Positions 1 to 8,611 of a DNA stretch of 64,000 nt are shown piece by piece. This stretch comes from PSRI01 sp041484195. Its GTDB lineage: Bacteria; Bacteroidota; Bacteroidia; Chitinophagales; Chitinophagaceae. The stretch is taken from assembly GCA_041484195.1 (NCBI GenBank), contig JBGPHC010000009.1, forward strand, positions 62,001-126,000. Direction: 5' to 3'. Every line of letters begins with the position of its first letter. Position 1 is the first letter of the stretch. A program made the position numbers and the translations under genes. The notes beneath the pieces were generated by a model. The model did not search any database. It was not told where the DNA came from and saw only the letters and a list, made by a program, of their open reading frames with translations.

Positions 1-318
1 GCAGGTAGTAGTTTGTTGAGCGCAAGCAAAGCAGCACTCCGATCGCTGGTGAGAGTTGCATCCGCTGAATTAGTTGAGAAAGGAATTAGAGTTAATGCGG
101 TAAGTCCGGGTGCAATTGGAACGCCACTTTGGGGTAAAATTGGCTTGCCGGAAGAATTGCTAAAATCAGCAGGAGAAGCAATTACCAGTCAAATACCACT
201 TAAGCGTTGGGGACAGCCGGAAGAAATTGCAAAGACTGTGCTATTCCTTGCGTCAGATGATTCATCATACATTTTGGGAAATGAATTGACAGTAGATGGC
301 GGGTTAAGGCAAATTTAA
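1..318 (+). CDS. SDR family oxidoreductase, C-terminal part (5' end outside window)
   Basis: The open frame enters from the left edge, so only about the last 105 residues are visible. The piece starts just before the active-site helix (SASKAALRSLVR, the region that follows the catalytic Tyr in YxxxK enzymes), continues through the typical VNAVSPGAIGTPLW loop and ends with LGNELTVDGGLRQI, the classic SDR C-terminus. This identifies a short-chain dehydrogenase/reductase using NAD(P)(H). The substrate cannot be told. The catalytic Tyr and the nucleotide-binding N-terminus lie outside the window or at its edge. The next gene follows closely but looks unrelated. Confidence 0.9.
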   Translation, partial: AGSSLLSASKAALRSLVRVASAELVEKGIRVNAVSPGAIGTPLWGKIGLPEELLKSAGEAITSQIPLKRWGQPEEIAKTVLFLASDDSSYILGNELTVDGGLRQI

Positions 319-375
319 TTTATACATTTGCTTACTGCGAACAATACTGTTTGCAGTAAGTTTAACAGTGAACAA

Positions 376-1248
376 ATGGACAATCCCTTTCAAATAAATT
401 ATCCGGATCAAATTGATATTGACCTGGTAAAAATGGCTATTGGCGGAGACAAGAAAGCTTTACAACATCTCATTCTCAGGCATCAGGTATTTATTTATAA
501 TCTTGCTTTAAAAATGACTAAGAGTGTTGAAGATGCCGAAGATTTGACACAGGAAGTATTCATGAAAGTCATTACGGCCTTAACGAAGTTTGAAGGAAAA
601 AGTCAATTCAGAACCTGGCTTTATAGAATTACGGTAAATCACTTTCTAAACACAAAAAAAAGAAAATCTGAATTAATAATTACAGATTTTGATAATTACT
701 TCAATTCCATAGACAAAATCCCGGACTACGAATTGAGCAATCAGGAACAACTCGAATTGACCGAGTCAATAGAAGAAATAAGAATTAGTTGTACGGCGGG
801 GATGTTGCTTTGTTTAGACAGAGAACAGAGAATGATTTATATTCTTGGAGAAATGTTTGACATTGATCATAATTTGGGCGCCGAGATCCTGGGAATTACA
901 CCAGGAAATTTTCGTATTCGATTAATGAGAGTGAGACAGGACCTTTACAATTGGATGAATGCAAGATGTGGATTAGTAAATAAAGGAAATCCGTGCAGAT
1001 GTGCAAAAAAGACGAGAGCTTATATTGAAGCAGGTTATGTTGACCCAAACAATTTGAAGTTTAACAGCAGGCACAAGAAAAAAATCTATGAATTATCCCT
1101 GGCAAAAGCTGCTGCCATATCATCCACAGTTGAAGACCTGCATAAGGCGATATTCCAGGATCACCCATTACAAGAACCGTTGGCAACAGGCAAAATAGTT
1201 GACGAAATTCTCAACAATAATCTGATTAAATTGATCCTGAATGCATAA
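376..1248 (+). CDS. Sigma-70 family RNA polymerase sigma factor with Cys-containing C-terminal extension
   Basis: This is about 290 residues if it starts at ATG 376; an in-frame TTG at 328 would add 16 residues but looks less likely. Residues about 17-95 match sigma region 2 (EDAEDLTQEVFMKVI, then FRTWLYRITVNHF, the -10 recognition part). Residues about 150-195 form region 4 with a helix-turn-helix (AEILGITPGNFRIRLMRVR). About 95 residues follow that ordinary ECF factors lack. They begin with a cysteine cluster (CGLVNKG then NPCRC) and are mostly helical and charged. Such an extension may sense metal or redox or act as an in-cis regulator, which is inference. No anti-sigma gene adjoins it. 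Confidence in the sigma assignment is high; its regulon is unknown. Confidence 0.85.
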   Translation: MDNPFQINYPDQIDIDLVKMAIGGDKKALQHLILRHQVFIYNLALKMTKSVEDAEDLTQEVFMKVITALTKFEGKSQFRTWLYRITVNHFLNTKKRKSELIITDFDNYFNSIDKIPDYELSNQEQLELTESIEEIRISCTAGMLLCLDREQRMIYILGEMFDIDHNLGAEILGITPGNFRIRLMRVRQDLYNWMNARCGLVNKGNPCRCAKKTRAYIEAGYVDPNNLKFNSRHKKKIYELSLAKAAAISSTVEDLHKAIFQDHPLQEPLATGKIVDEILNNNLIKLILNA

Positions 1249-1510
1249 ACTCCGACAGGAAGAATCGGTCCACTTTCAAAAAATGAATATGACTGGTGAA
1301 TACGAATGATAACAGAAAACTTTCACCGCCAGCGCCAAATTGCGATGGCATTTCCCATTCAATTTAAGTTGTTACCTTCATTATTATTGGTAATTCAAAT
1401 CGGTTGGTACCCTTTCAATAGCAAGTTCCAAAGCAAAAGATTCACGCATTGGGAATGGGCATATCTGCAATCGCTCAATCCCGATGGCATTTTATAGAGA
1501 ACTAACCAGT

Positions 1511-3262
1511 ATGAAGATACTTTGGAAATATTTGAAGCCGCAGCGTTGGCTCATAGCCCTCTCTCTTGCTTTGGCGGGCCTCAGTCAGCTATTGAGCCTG
1601 GTGGATCCCTTGATTTTTGGAAAAATCATTGATGAATATGCAACGCACCCAGGTAATCGCCCCGAAAATGAATTGGTGAAAGGAGTGCTTTGGTGGCTGG
1701 GCGTGGCCATTGCCATTGCTTTACTGGCCAGGATAGCCAAATCATTCCAGGATTATTTCACGCGGCTGGCTGTTCAGAAGTTCGGGATGCAAATATTCAA
1801 CGATGGATTGAAGCAAACGCTTCGTTTGTCATTCCAGGAATTTGAAGAGCAACGTAGCGGAGAAACCCTGTCGGTCTTGCAAAAAGTGAGGACCGATACA
1901 CAGCAATTCATAAATTCTTTTATCACTATCCTATTCTCATCTGTAGTGGGGATGGGCTTCCTGATCTGGTATTCGGTGACAAAAAACTGGATGCTCATCC
2001 CTGTATTCCTCATTGGGATTTTATTTTTAGGATCCATCACCGGCTTGCTAAGTAAAAAAATAAAAACCACACAGAGGTTCATTAATCGGGAGACAAATAA
2101 GATGTCAGGAGTCATTACAGAATCCCTGAGGAATATTGAATTGGTGAAAAGTCTTGGCCTCACTTTCCCGGAAATAAAACGATTGAAGGACCAGACCCTG
2201 AAAATATTTGAGCTGGAGATGGTGAAAGTGCGAAAGGTACGCTCACTTTCCTTCCTGCAAGGCACAATACTCAGCTTCCTGAAACAATCCATCCTGTTTA
2301 TTCTTCTCTGGCTGATCTTTCGAAAGGTCCTGACCACGGGGGAATTGATCGCCATGCAATTCATTTCCACTTCCATATTCGGACCATTGCAGGATTTAGG
2401 CAATATCATTCTGAGTTATCGCGAGGTGGAGGCATCTGTCAGCAATTTTGATCAATTGATGAACAAACCCATTGAAAGGAGGCCCGAAAATCCCGTTAAT
2501 ATTGGCGAGCTGCAACGAATCCAATTCCACAATGTCGTGTTTCGGCACAAGACTGGCACTTTCAATGCCATTGATGATATATCATTCCAGATACAAAATG
2601 GTGAGACCATCGCCTTTGTGGGACCCTCCGGATCCGGCAAATCCACGCTGGTTAAATTACTGGTTGGATTATACCAACCGGTCAGCGGAGAGATCCTCTT
2701 CAACAAACACTCATCCACCGAAATAAGGTATAACGAATTGCGAAGGCAGATAGGGTTTGTTACACAGGATACCCAATTGTTTGCCGGAACCATAAAAGAT
2801 AATCTATTGTTCGTGAAGGCGGATGCAACGGACGATGAGATCATAGATGCCCTGCACAAAGCTGCCTGTGAAAAATTATTGAATAATTCCCCCAAAGGAA
2901 TAAACACGGTTTTGGGAGAAGGAGGCATGAAATTATCCGGTGGTGAAAAACAACGCATTTCCATTGCCAGGGCCTTGCTGCGCCGCCCCCGCTTATTGAT
3001 TTTTGACGAGGCCACTTCTTCACTCGATTCCCTCACAGAAGAAGATATCAACAATACCATCAGGAATCTTTCCGAGAACAAAGAGCAAATTACCATATTG
3101 ATTGCGCACCGCCTGTCTACCATCATGCATGCCCACCTGATCTATGTACTGGAAAAAGGGAAGATTATTGAAACAGGCTCACATGATGACCTATTGGTCC
3201 AAAAGGGTCTCTATTACGCCATGTGGCGCCAGCAAAAGGGAGAGAGGCGGGTCATATTGTGA
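1511..3262 (+). CDS. ABC transporter, fused permease and ATPase (exporter half-transporter)
   Basis: The 583-residue protein has the exporter layout: a transmembrane domain over roughly residues 1-310 (several hydrophobic segments, starting with WLIALSLALAGLSQLLSLV) and a C-terminal ATPase. The ATPase shows Walker A GPSGSGKST near residue 371, the Q-loop in GFVTQDTQLF, signature LSGGEKQRISIARAL near 474, Walker B LLIFDEATSSLD near 495 and switch histidine in IAHRLST near 532. It should work as a homodimer in the inner membrane, or pair with an unseen partner. Substrate is unknown (lipid, peptide or drug). ATG 1511 was preferred over an in-frame ATG at 1484 because MKILWKYLKPQ is the usual family start. 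Confidence 0.92.
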   Translation: MKILWKYLKPQRWLIALSLALAGLSQLLSLVDPLIFGKIIDEYATHPGNRPENELVKGVLWWLGVAIAIALLARIAKSFQDYFTRLAVQKFGMQIFNDGLKQTLRLSFQEFEEQRSGETLSVLQKVRTDTQQFINSFITILFSSVVGMGFLIWYSVTKNWMLIPVFLIGILFLGSITGLLSKKIKTTQRFINRETNKMSGVITESLRNIELVKSLGLTFPEIKRLKDQTLKIFELEMVKVRKVRSLSFLQGTILSFLKQSILFILLWLIFRKVLTTGELIAMQFISTSIFGPLQDLGNIILSYREVEASVSNFDQLMNKPIERRPENPVNIGELQRIQFHNVVFRHKTGTFNAIDDISFQIQNGETIAFVGPSGSGKSTLVKLLVGLYQPVSGEILFNKHSSTEIRYNELRRQIGFVTQDTQLFAGTIKDNLLFVKADATDDEIIDALHKAACEKLLNNSPKGINTVLGEGGMKLSGGEKQRISIARALLRRPRLLIFDEATSSLDSLTEEDINNTIRNLSENKEQITILIAHRLSTIMHAHLIYVLEKGKIIETGSHDDLLVQKGLYYAMWRQQKGERRVIL

Positions 3263-3454
3263 TGCTTATGAACAGAAACTTTTTGACCCATTCCCCAGGT
3301 CATTCAAGGTCCCGAAAGCCTTTTTCCAGGTCCTTGCCTGCGAAAATTAGTATCATAATTTGAAATCTTCCCCGACAACTGTGATATTTTAGCATGTCCT
3401 GCGAATAATTAAGAAAGCAACCAGCAAACTGTTAAACAAATAGCAAAGCAGCGA

Positions 3455-3964
3455 ATGCCTCCAACGGATAAACCTGACATATTTATATCAGCAATCGAAG
3501 CCAATAAGGGCATCATTTATAAAGTTGCCAACTCCTATTGCAAGAGCGCCGAAGATAGAAAGGACCTGATACAGGAAATTGTCTTGCAACTATGGAAGTC
3601 ATTCAACAATTATAATGAACAATTTAAGTTTTCGACCTGGGTTTACAGGATTGCCTTGAATGTTGCTATTTCATTTTATAGGAAGGAAAATCGCAGGCAG
3701 CAGGTTACCAATCCGCTGACAGGCGGAATCATTGATTTTGTGGATACAAATGCCAAGAATGAAACAGAAGAAAATATCCGTTTTTTACAGCAATTCATTT
3801 CTGAACTAAAAGAATTGGACAAGGCTCTCCTGTTGCTCTATCTCGAAGAAAAGAGTCACAGAGAAATAGCGGAAATCATTGGAATTTCTGAAACCAATGT
3901 GGCTACTAAGATCGGGAGAATTAAATCCATCCTAAAACAAAAATTTTCAGGCATAAAACCTTAA
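3455..3964 (+). CDS. ECF-type RNA polymerase sigma factor
   Basis: The 169-residue protein has the compact two-domain ECF form. Region 2 (residues about 10-75) contains EDRKDLIQEIVLQLW and FSTWVYRIALNVAI. Region 4 (about 115-165) contains LLLYLEEKSHREIAEIIGISETNVATKIGRIK. The next gene starts four bases after the stop and encodes a membrane protein, the arrangement of a sigma factor with its membrane-bound anti-sigma partner. That partnership is inferred from position only. A possible TTTG / TATTTTAG promoter lies upstream with a slightly long spacer. Confidence 0.9.
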   Translation: MPPTDKPDIFISAIEANKGIIYKVANSYCKSAEDRKDLIQEIVLQLWKSFNNYNEQFKFSTWVYRIALNVAISFYRKENRRQQVTNPLTGGIIDFVDTNAKNETEENIRFLQQFISELKELDKALLLLYLEEKSHREIAEIIGISETNVATKIGRIKSILKQKFSGIKP

Positions 3965-3968
3965 CAAA

Positions 3969-4640
3969 ATGCAAGACACAGAAATCATAAATCTTTGGAA
4001 GTCCTTCGACAAAAAATTAGAAGAAAATCTCCTTCTCAACAAAAAGAATGCGAAAGAAATCACCAACATGAAAGTGCATTCGTTCCTGGCATCCATGAAA
4101 CCCCTGAAGATCTTCACCATTTTAGTTGGAATGATATGGGTAGGATTTGTTGATATTTTGATCGTCAACCTATTTCCAATAGCCAGTCCGTTTTTTTTGA
4201 TTTCGGCAATCATTCAGGTCTTACTTACCAAATTGGCCATTATAATCTATCTCTACCAGTTAATTCTAATTCATCAGGCAGATATCAGTGAACAGATATT
4301 GGCAACACAGGAAAAACTAGCCCGCTTGAAATCATCAACTCTCTGGGTTTCCCGTCTCCTGTTTTTGCAAATTCCTGTATGGACGACTTTTTATTGGAAC
4401 AGAAGCATGCTGGAAAATGGAAATGTCTGGCTGTACATTCTTCAAGTCATTGTAACAGCGTCAGGTACCTGCCTTGCCATCTGGTTATTCTTTAATATTA
4501 AATATGAGAATCGGGATAAAAACTGGTTCCGTCTTATTTTTCATGGCAAAGAATGGAATCCGGTTATAAGATCAATGGAACTCCTGAGACAGATCAATGA
4601 ATATAAACAGGAGACAAAAAATGAAAAAGCGCGTCACTAA
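3969..4640 (+). CDS. Four-helix membrane protein, putative partner of the upstream ECF sigma factor
   Basis: The 223-residue protein begins with a charged cytosolic segment of about 40 residues (EIINLWKSFDKKLEENLLLNKK). Four hydrophobic segments follow, at about residues 47-65, 72-97, 125-142 and 150-172, with a charged C-terminal tail. No zinc-binding anti-sigma motif (HxxxCxxC) and no FecR domain is visible, so it does not match the classical anti-sigma types. The four-base spacing from the ECF gene argues for co-translation and a shared role. The N-terminal helix could bind the sigma factor, which is inference. Without the neighbour I would call it a hypothetical membrane protein. Confidence 0.7.
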   Translation: MQDTEIINLWKSFDKKLEENLLLNKKNAKEITNMKVHSFLASMKPLKIFTILVGMIWVGFVDILIVNLFPIASPFFLISAIIQVLLTKLAIIIYLYQLILIHQADISEQILATQEKLARLKSSTLWVSRLLFLQIPVWTTFYWNRSMLENGNVWLYILQVIVTASGTCLAIWLFFNIKYENRDKNWFRLIFHGKEWNPVIRSMELLRQINEYKQETKNEKARH

Positions 4641-4813
4641 TATTGGATTATACCGAGGCGGCAAAAAAATCCGACAAAAGTTCTTAATTTCAACTCAGAA
4701 ATCAGGCTGGGACAAGCTTTCCAAAGAAGATCCAATACTCCCTTTCCACACCTGTTAATGACATTCCTAAAGGGCGAGGTCAAAAAAAATTGGGAAACTA
4801 ACAACACATTTAT

Positions 4814-5089
4814 ATGGAACTCCAGACTTATAAAAATTGCCAGAGTTGCGGAATGCCTCTGAAAAAAGACGAAAAAGGCGGTGGCACAAATGCCGACGGT
4901 ACCAAGAGCAGTATGTATTGTTCAAAATGCTACGAGAAAGGGAAGTTTACGGCTCCGGATATAACGGCTGAGGAAATGAAGGTTTTGGTAAAATCAAAAT
5001 TGAAAGAGTTCGGCTTTCCAGGTTTTATGACGGGATTGTTCACCAGGGGCATTCCCAAATTGAAACGATGGAAAACAACAGGCAAATGA
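4814..5089 (+). CDS. Small zinc-ribbon protein
   Basis: The 91-residue protein has an N-terminal treble of cysteines typical of the small 'putative zinc ribbon' family: NCQSCGMPL (Cys9, Cys12) and MYCSKCYEKG (Cys36, Cys39), with a glycine-rich GGGTNADGT loop between. The C-terminal half is helical and basic (EEMKVLVKSKLKEFGF). Proteins of this type occur widely as single genes in Bacteroidota and Firmicutes with no established function; a nucleic-acid or protein-binding role is a guess. ATG 4814 directly precedes the conserved part. It is probably transcribed alone. Confidence 0.8.
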   Translation: MELQTYKNCQSCGMPLKKDEKGGGTNADGTKSSMYCSKCYEKGKFTAPDITAEEMKVLVKSKLKEFGFPGFMTGLFTRGIPKLKRWKTTGK

Positions 5090-5363
5090 TAAAGGGAGCC
5101 TTGTGCTGATTAGCGCCTCCGCATTTCAATCCACAATCGCGCATATTTATCGACCGACAAATAATTCATAGAAGGCAATCGCATGATTATTGATCATCCC
5201 GTTTGGTTCTCCTTAATTGGGAAGAGTCTGCATTTTCCGGAAAGCTCAATGCCAAGTTCAGCTGCCATCCATTATGAAAATGCCATTAATACTTTAACAG
5301 AAAAAATGAAAAAAGAAAGCAACCCGGCCCGATTTTAGTGCGTTTTGCCCTCAAAATATACGA

Positions 5364-5780
5364 ATGAGACTTTCAGCGATCCTGACAATTTTTTCAGTTG
5401 GAGCAATTCTGATAGGAACTTCCTGCAATAAACAGGATGGATACCAGACGCCCAATAATCCCGGACCACCCAGAAAGATTCAATTCCGGCTTTATACCGA
5501 CCATGATTTCACGGGCAATAGCGATAAGATTACATTTACATTAACCATACAGACTGCCGCAAATAAGGTTCTTTGGGACTCGGTGTTGAGTCCAATGAAA
5601 ATAAGTGAAATACCCGACGCTGCGCATAAGCTGGTCATTGACAAATTAGTGCCGAATAATAATAATTCACTTCTCAAAGTCGGATTTCTCTATTCGATCG
5701 AAAATGTAGGAAACTCATGGTTTTACGATTCGAGCAAAGCCGGCGAAACTCTCAAAATTGTTGATTTCAATTTCCAATAA
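5364..5780 (+). CDS. Hypothetical lipoprotein
   Basis: The 138-residue product opens with a lipoprotein signal: a hydrophobic core (LSAILTIFSVGAILIG) followed by TSCNK, a lipobox with Cys21 as the expected lipidation site. The mature part begins with a proline- and asparagine-rich linker and then alternates in a beta-strand pattern (KIQFRLYTDHDF, KITFTLTIQTA), suggesting an Ig-like or beta-sandwich fold. I recognise no family. It should sit in the periplasm or outer membrane. It stands alone with long non-coding stretches on each side. Confidence 0.7.
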   Translation: MRLSAILTIFSVGAILIGTSCNKQDGYQTPNNPGPPRKIQFRLYTDHDFTGNSDKITFTLTIQTAANKVLWDSVLSPMKISEIPDAAHKLVIDKLVPNNNNSLLKVGFLYSIENVGNSWFYDSSKAGETLKIVDFNFQ

Positions 5781-6024
5781 TAAGAATTACCCCAATCCAC
5801 AGAACTCGGCCATTGTTCCTGACCGGGCAGAGAATAATTGAGGCTCTATCAAATGCCAGCCCTTGGCTACACGCGAAAAATAGACATTACCTTTAACCAG
5901 ATGGATTAAAAGGCTGAATATTGCAAGCCTAAAATTGAGCTAAAATGCAATTTGGGAATTGAGTTTTTGGCAGTCTAATGCTCTATAGCCGTGAACCTGA
6001 TTAGTAACCATAAAAAACCATCAT

Positions 6025-6417
6025 ATGGATGCTTCTTTCAAACCAAAGGGCTACAATTCTCTTTCGCCTTATTTAATCGTGGACGGTGCACCAAAACTGG
6101 TGGACCTGCTGAAGAAAATCTTCAATGCAAGAGAATTGAGGAAATTTGAAAACCCGGATGGCACAATTATGCATATAGAATTACAATTAGACGACAGCGT
6201 AATAATGCTTTCCGACAGCAGCGCCAAATATCCCGCCAACTCAACAATGCTGCATTTTTATGTTCCCGACGTATTTAAAACATTTCAATTGGCCGTAGAT
6301 AACGGTTGCAAAATAATTGAAGAGCCTATCAATAAGGAAGGCGATCCGGACACCAGGGGAGCATTTATGGACTGGGCTGGGAATTTTTGGGCAGTAGGTA
6401 CACAGAAGCCCTGGTAA
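6025..6417 (+). CDS. VOC family (glyoxalase/bleomycin-resistance fold) protein, PhnB-like
   Basis: The 130-residue protein has the paired beta-alpha-beta-beta-beta modules of the vicinal oxygen chelate fold. It begins with SLSPYLIVDGAPKLVDLLKKIFNA, has a central MHIELQLDDSVIMLSD strand pair and ends with GAFMDWAGNFWAVGTQ, the usual ending of PhnB/YdeI-type VOC proteins. These bind a metal or small ligand; the substrate is not predictable. It lies 69 bases before a cupin gene on the same strand. The same VOC-cupin neighbourhood recurs near 19.7-21.3 kb. Confidence 0.88.
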   Translation: MDASFKPKGYNSLSPYLIVDGAPKLVDLLKKIFNARELRKFENPDGTIMHIELQLDDSVIMLSDSSAKYPANSTMLHFYVPDVFKTFQLAVDNGCKIIEEPINKEGDPDTRGAFMDWAGNFWAVGTQKPW

Positions 6418-6486
6418 TATTTCGTCTCGAAAAATCCGCAATTGGTGGCCAAATAGTTTACCTTACTACTACTCAAATCTTAAACC

Positions 6487-7062
6487 ATGGCCCATATTCA
6501 AAATGCACGCCGAAAATTTCTACAGATGGGAGCCACAGGATTGGCCACCGCATTTATAGGAACAGTGCCAAAAATGAGTTTTCCCCAGTCCCCTTCCAAT
6601 ATTTCTAAAGGGATTATAGTGACTGAAGATGAAGGAATCCATATTTTGACAAGACGTAAAGTGCCAATAACTGTAAAAATTTCAAAAGCAAAGCATGGAG
6701 TCGATAATATTTCGTTTTGTGTGGAAGACATGATCCCCGGGCGAAAGATGCGCATCCATAAGCATCTGAATAATGATGAACTTATTTTTATTCACAAAGG
6801 GGAAGGCTTATTAACTCTGGACGAAGACTCCGTTACAGTAAAAGCCGGGACCGTTGCGTTTGTGCCGAGAGGCTCATGGCATGGACTGGATAATACGGGC
6901 ACAGAGAATCTCCTCATGGTTTTTCAGTACTCACCGGCCGGTTTCGAAGAATATTTTATTGAGAACGGTACACCCGTGGGAATGCCGGCTAAAGTTAGAA
7001 CCGAGGAAGAATATGCATTAACAGAGAAGAAGTATGGAATGGTTTATAAAGATAAGCTATAA
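6487..7062 (+). CDS. Exported cupin-domain protein with Tat-like signal
   Basis: The 191-residue protein starts with a twin-arginine-type signal (ARRKFLQMGATGLATAF), predicting Tat export of a folded, perhaps metal-loaded protein. A single cupin barrel follows: MIPGRKMRIHKHLNNDELIFIHKGEGLLTL carries the first motif with His and Glu ligands, and GTVAFVPRGSWHGLDNTG the second motif with its His. The tail (QYSPAGFEEYFIENGTP) resembles that of the cupin at 20,302, so the two are probably paralogues. The reaction is unknown; dioxygenase, isomerase or binding roles are all possible. It follows the VOC gene closely and may be co-transcribed with it. Confidence 0.85.
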   Translation: MAHIQNARRKFLQMGATGLATAFIGTVPKMSFPQSPSNISKGIIVTEDEGIHILTRRKVPITVKISKAKHGVDNISFCVEDMIPGRKMRIHKHLNNDELIFIHKGEGLLTLDEDSVTVKAGTVAFVPRGSWHGLDNTGTENLLMVFQYSPAGFEEYFIENGTPVGMPAKVRTEEEYALTEKKYGMVYKDKL

Positions 7063-7394
7063 TAAATCTTCCAATTTGCAAACACTCGGTTTTCTCTCAA
7101 TCTTATACCAAACCAGATAATTACTACTGCCGCGGAAACTAACAAAAACAGCCATTGAAATTCCTATCCTTCATCAATTGAAATTCTACTGCATTTCGGA
7201 TCCGGCCAGGCATTTTCTATTTTACTTTTAGTTGTTAACTTCAATAAGACATTTCTGCCAGGTCTTTCATGGCTGACCAGGTTCGTGAAGGCTTTTGAAT
7301 TTGACCAAGTTTATCGAAAGCAAGGCTAGCAGTTCAATTGCCTGATAGCCATACCCGATAGGAAGATTGGGAGGCACCATTAAAACAACAGGAA
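7063..7394. other. Intergenic stretch without recognisable feature
   Basis: These 332 A/T-rich bases lie between the cupin and GNAT genes. I see no convincing coding frame, RNA gene or strong hairpin. The only open frames are a few dozen codons long and resemble nothing I know. It may contain the promoter of the GNAT gene. Confidence 0.5.
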
Positions 7395-7847
7395 ATGATT
7401 GAAATTATAAGAACTGAGTCAAATAATCCCGACTTCATTCAGCTCGTAAAATATCTTGACGCTGATTTGGCCAAAAGAGATGGTGCTGACCATTCCTTCT
7501 ACGATCAATTCAACAAAATTGATAAAATCAAATCTGTAGTTCTCGCTTATGAAAATGGTATCGCTTCTGCCTGTGGCGGCATGAAAGGATTCGGTGCAAA
7601 TACCATGGAAATAAAACGCATGTTTACATTGCCCGGAAACAGGGGAAAAGGAATTGCCACCAGGGTACTTGCTGAATTGGAAAAATGGGCCGCTGAATTA
7701 TCCTGCGAAAAATGTGTCTTAGAAACCGGGAAAAGACAGCCGGAAGCAATCAGGCTTTATGAAAAGAATGGGTACAAAAACATCCCAAATTACGGACGGT
7801 ACGCCGAAATGGAAAACAGTGTATGCATGGAAAAATCAATAAAGTAA
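7395..7847 (+). CDS. GNAT family N-acetyltransferase
   Basis: The 150-residue protein shows the GNAT acetyl-CoA site: the beta-4 strand EIKRMFTLPGNRGKGIATRVLAEL contains the pyrophosphate-binding R/Q-x-x-G-x-G/A motif as NRGKGIA (about residues 82-88). Next come LETGKRQPEAIRLYEKNGY and a C-terminal strand. This is the common small-molecule acetyltransferase layout. The acceptor is unknown. The gene stands alone. Confidence 0.9.
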   Translation: MIEIIRTESNNPDFIQLVKYLDADLAKRDGADHSFYDQFNKIDKIKSVVLAYENGIASACGGMKGFGANTMEIKRMFTLPGNRGKGIATRVLAELEKWAAELSCEKCVLETGKRQPEAIRLYEKNGYKNIPNYGRYAEMENSVCMEKSIK

Positions 7848-8083
7848 AAGACTTAAACGGCATACTGCGAATTGCACAAGCAGATCCGGATACTCATCAT
7901 TATATCATTGCCCAACCACCCATATAAGAATAAAGCCCTATCCATGAATTTTAAAACTCCATTCCCCGCTTCCACTGCCGGCGTTCAATAATACATTTAC
8001 ACATGCCTCGGTTGAGCACTAAGGCAATATAGCGCGGGCACATGCATCTTTAGGCCGAAAGCCAGGGCTTATTTCCCGGATTT

Positions 8084-8611
8084 TTATTTGGCTGTGTCAG
8101 CCGGCTGCATCATTTGTGTTGGCTGCATGCTACTCATCATCTTAGCCACTTCGCCGGGCTCCATTAAACTCCAATGTTCCGTGGCCTTACCATCTTTGAA
8201 TTTCGCCACTTCAAGCACTTTCATATCAAATCTATCACCGGCTTTATGACCCATACCTGCAGTCTTATAAGCTCCCGTATAATGATACCAGGACATGGCA
8301 TAGTCATCATCGGCCAGTTCCTTAATCGTCTCCGATTTCTGGCTTTCAATGCTGGCAGCCCAGCTTTCAAATTGGGTTTTCATGTTGGCAAGGCCCTTAA
8401 CATCACCTTTCTCACCCGCATGATCCACTGCATCCACAGCTATATAATCACCGAGCTTGCTGAAATCTTTGCTATCAAAACATTGGGCTATGGCATGCAT
8501 CGCATCGAGGTTTTTTTGGGCAGTCGCCGAAAGGCCGGTTGCATTCATATTTTTGCAGGAAATACAATATGCACCAAGAGCAATAACGAGGACTGAAAAT
8601 AATTTTTTCAT
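8084..8611 (-). CDS. Lipoprotein with SnoaL-like / NTF2-like domain
   Basis: The 175-residue product begins with a lipoprotein signal (LFSVLVIALGAYCISCKN; the second Cys of ISC is the likely lipidation site). The mature domain, residues about 35-155, has the alpha+beta cone pattern of SnoaL/ester-cyclase-like proteins: KNLDAMHAIAQCFDSKDFSKLGDYIAVDAVDHAG, then paired strands AMSWYHYTGAY and KVLEVAKFKDGKATEHWSL. A methionine-rich tail (MMSSMQPTQMMQ) closes it. Such proteins range from enzymes to ligand carriers; here it should be tethered in the periplasm or outer membrane. The methionine tail could bind copper, which is speculative. Confidence 0.78.
   Translation of the reverse strand: MKKLFSVLVIALGAYCISCKNMNATGLSATAQKNLDAMHAIAQCFDSKDFSKLGDYIAVDAVDHAGEKGDVKGLANMKTQFESWAASIESQKSETIKELADDDYAMSWYHYTGAYKTAGMGHKAGDRFDMKVLEVAKFKDGKATEHWSLMEPGEVAKMMSSMQPTQMMQPADTAK

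Noticed and set aside
1306..1497. A 63-codon frame before the ABC transporter
   Set aside because: No family resemblance, no clear promoter, and it overlaps the upstream ATG of the next gene; probably chance.
1774..3126. Minus-strand open frames opposite the ABC transporter (211 and 224 codons)
   Set aside because: Antisense shadows; composition is Ser/Arg/Cys-rich without domain pattern, while the plus-strand ABC motifs are unambiguous.
4621..4758. A 45-codon frame starting inside the end of the four-helix membrane protein gene
   Set aside because: Coupled position is suggestive, but composition is random-looking and there is no homology I recognise.
5183..5338. A 51-codon frame before the hypothetical lipoprotein gene
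   Set aside because: Too short and without recognisable pattern to call a gene.
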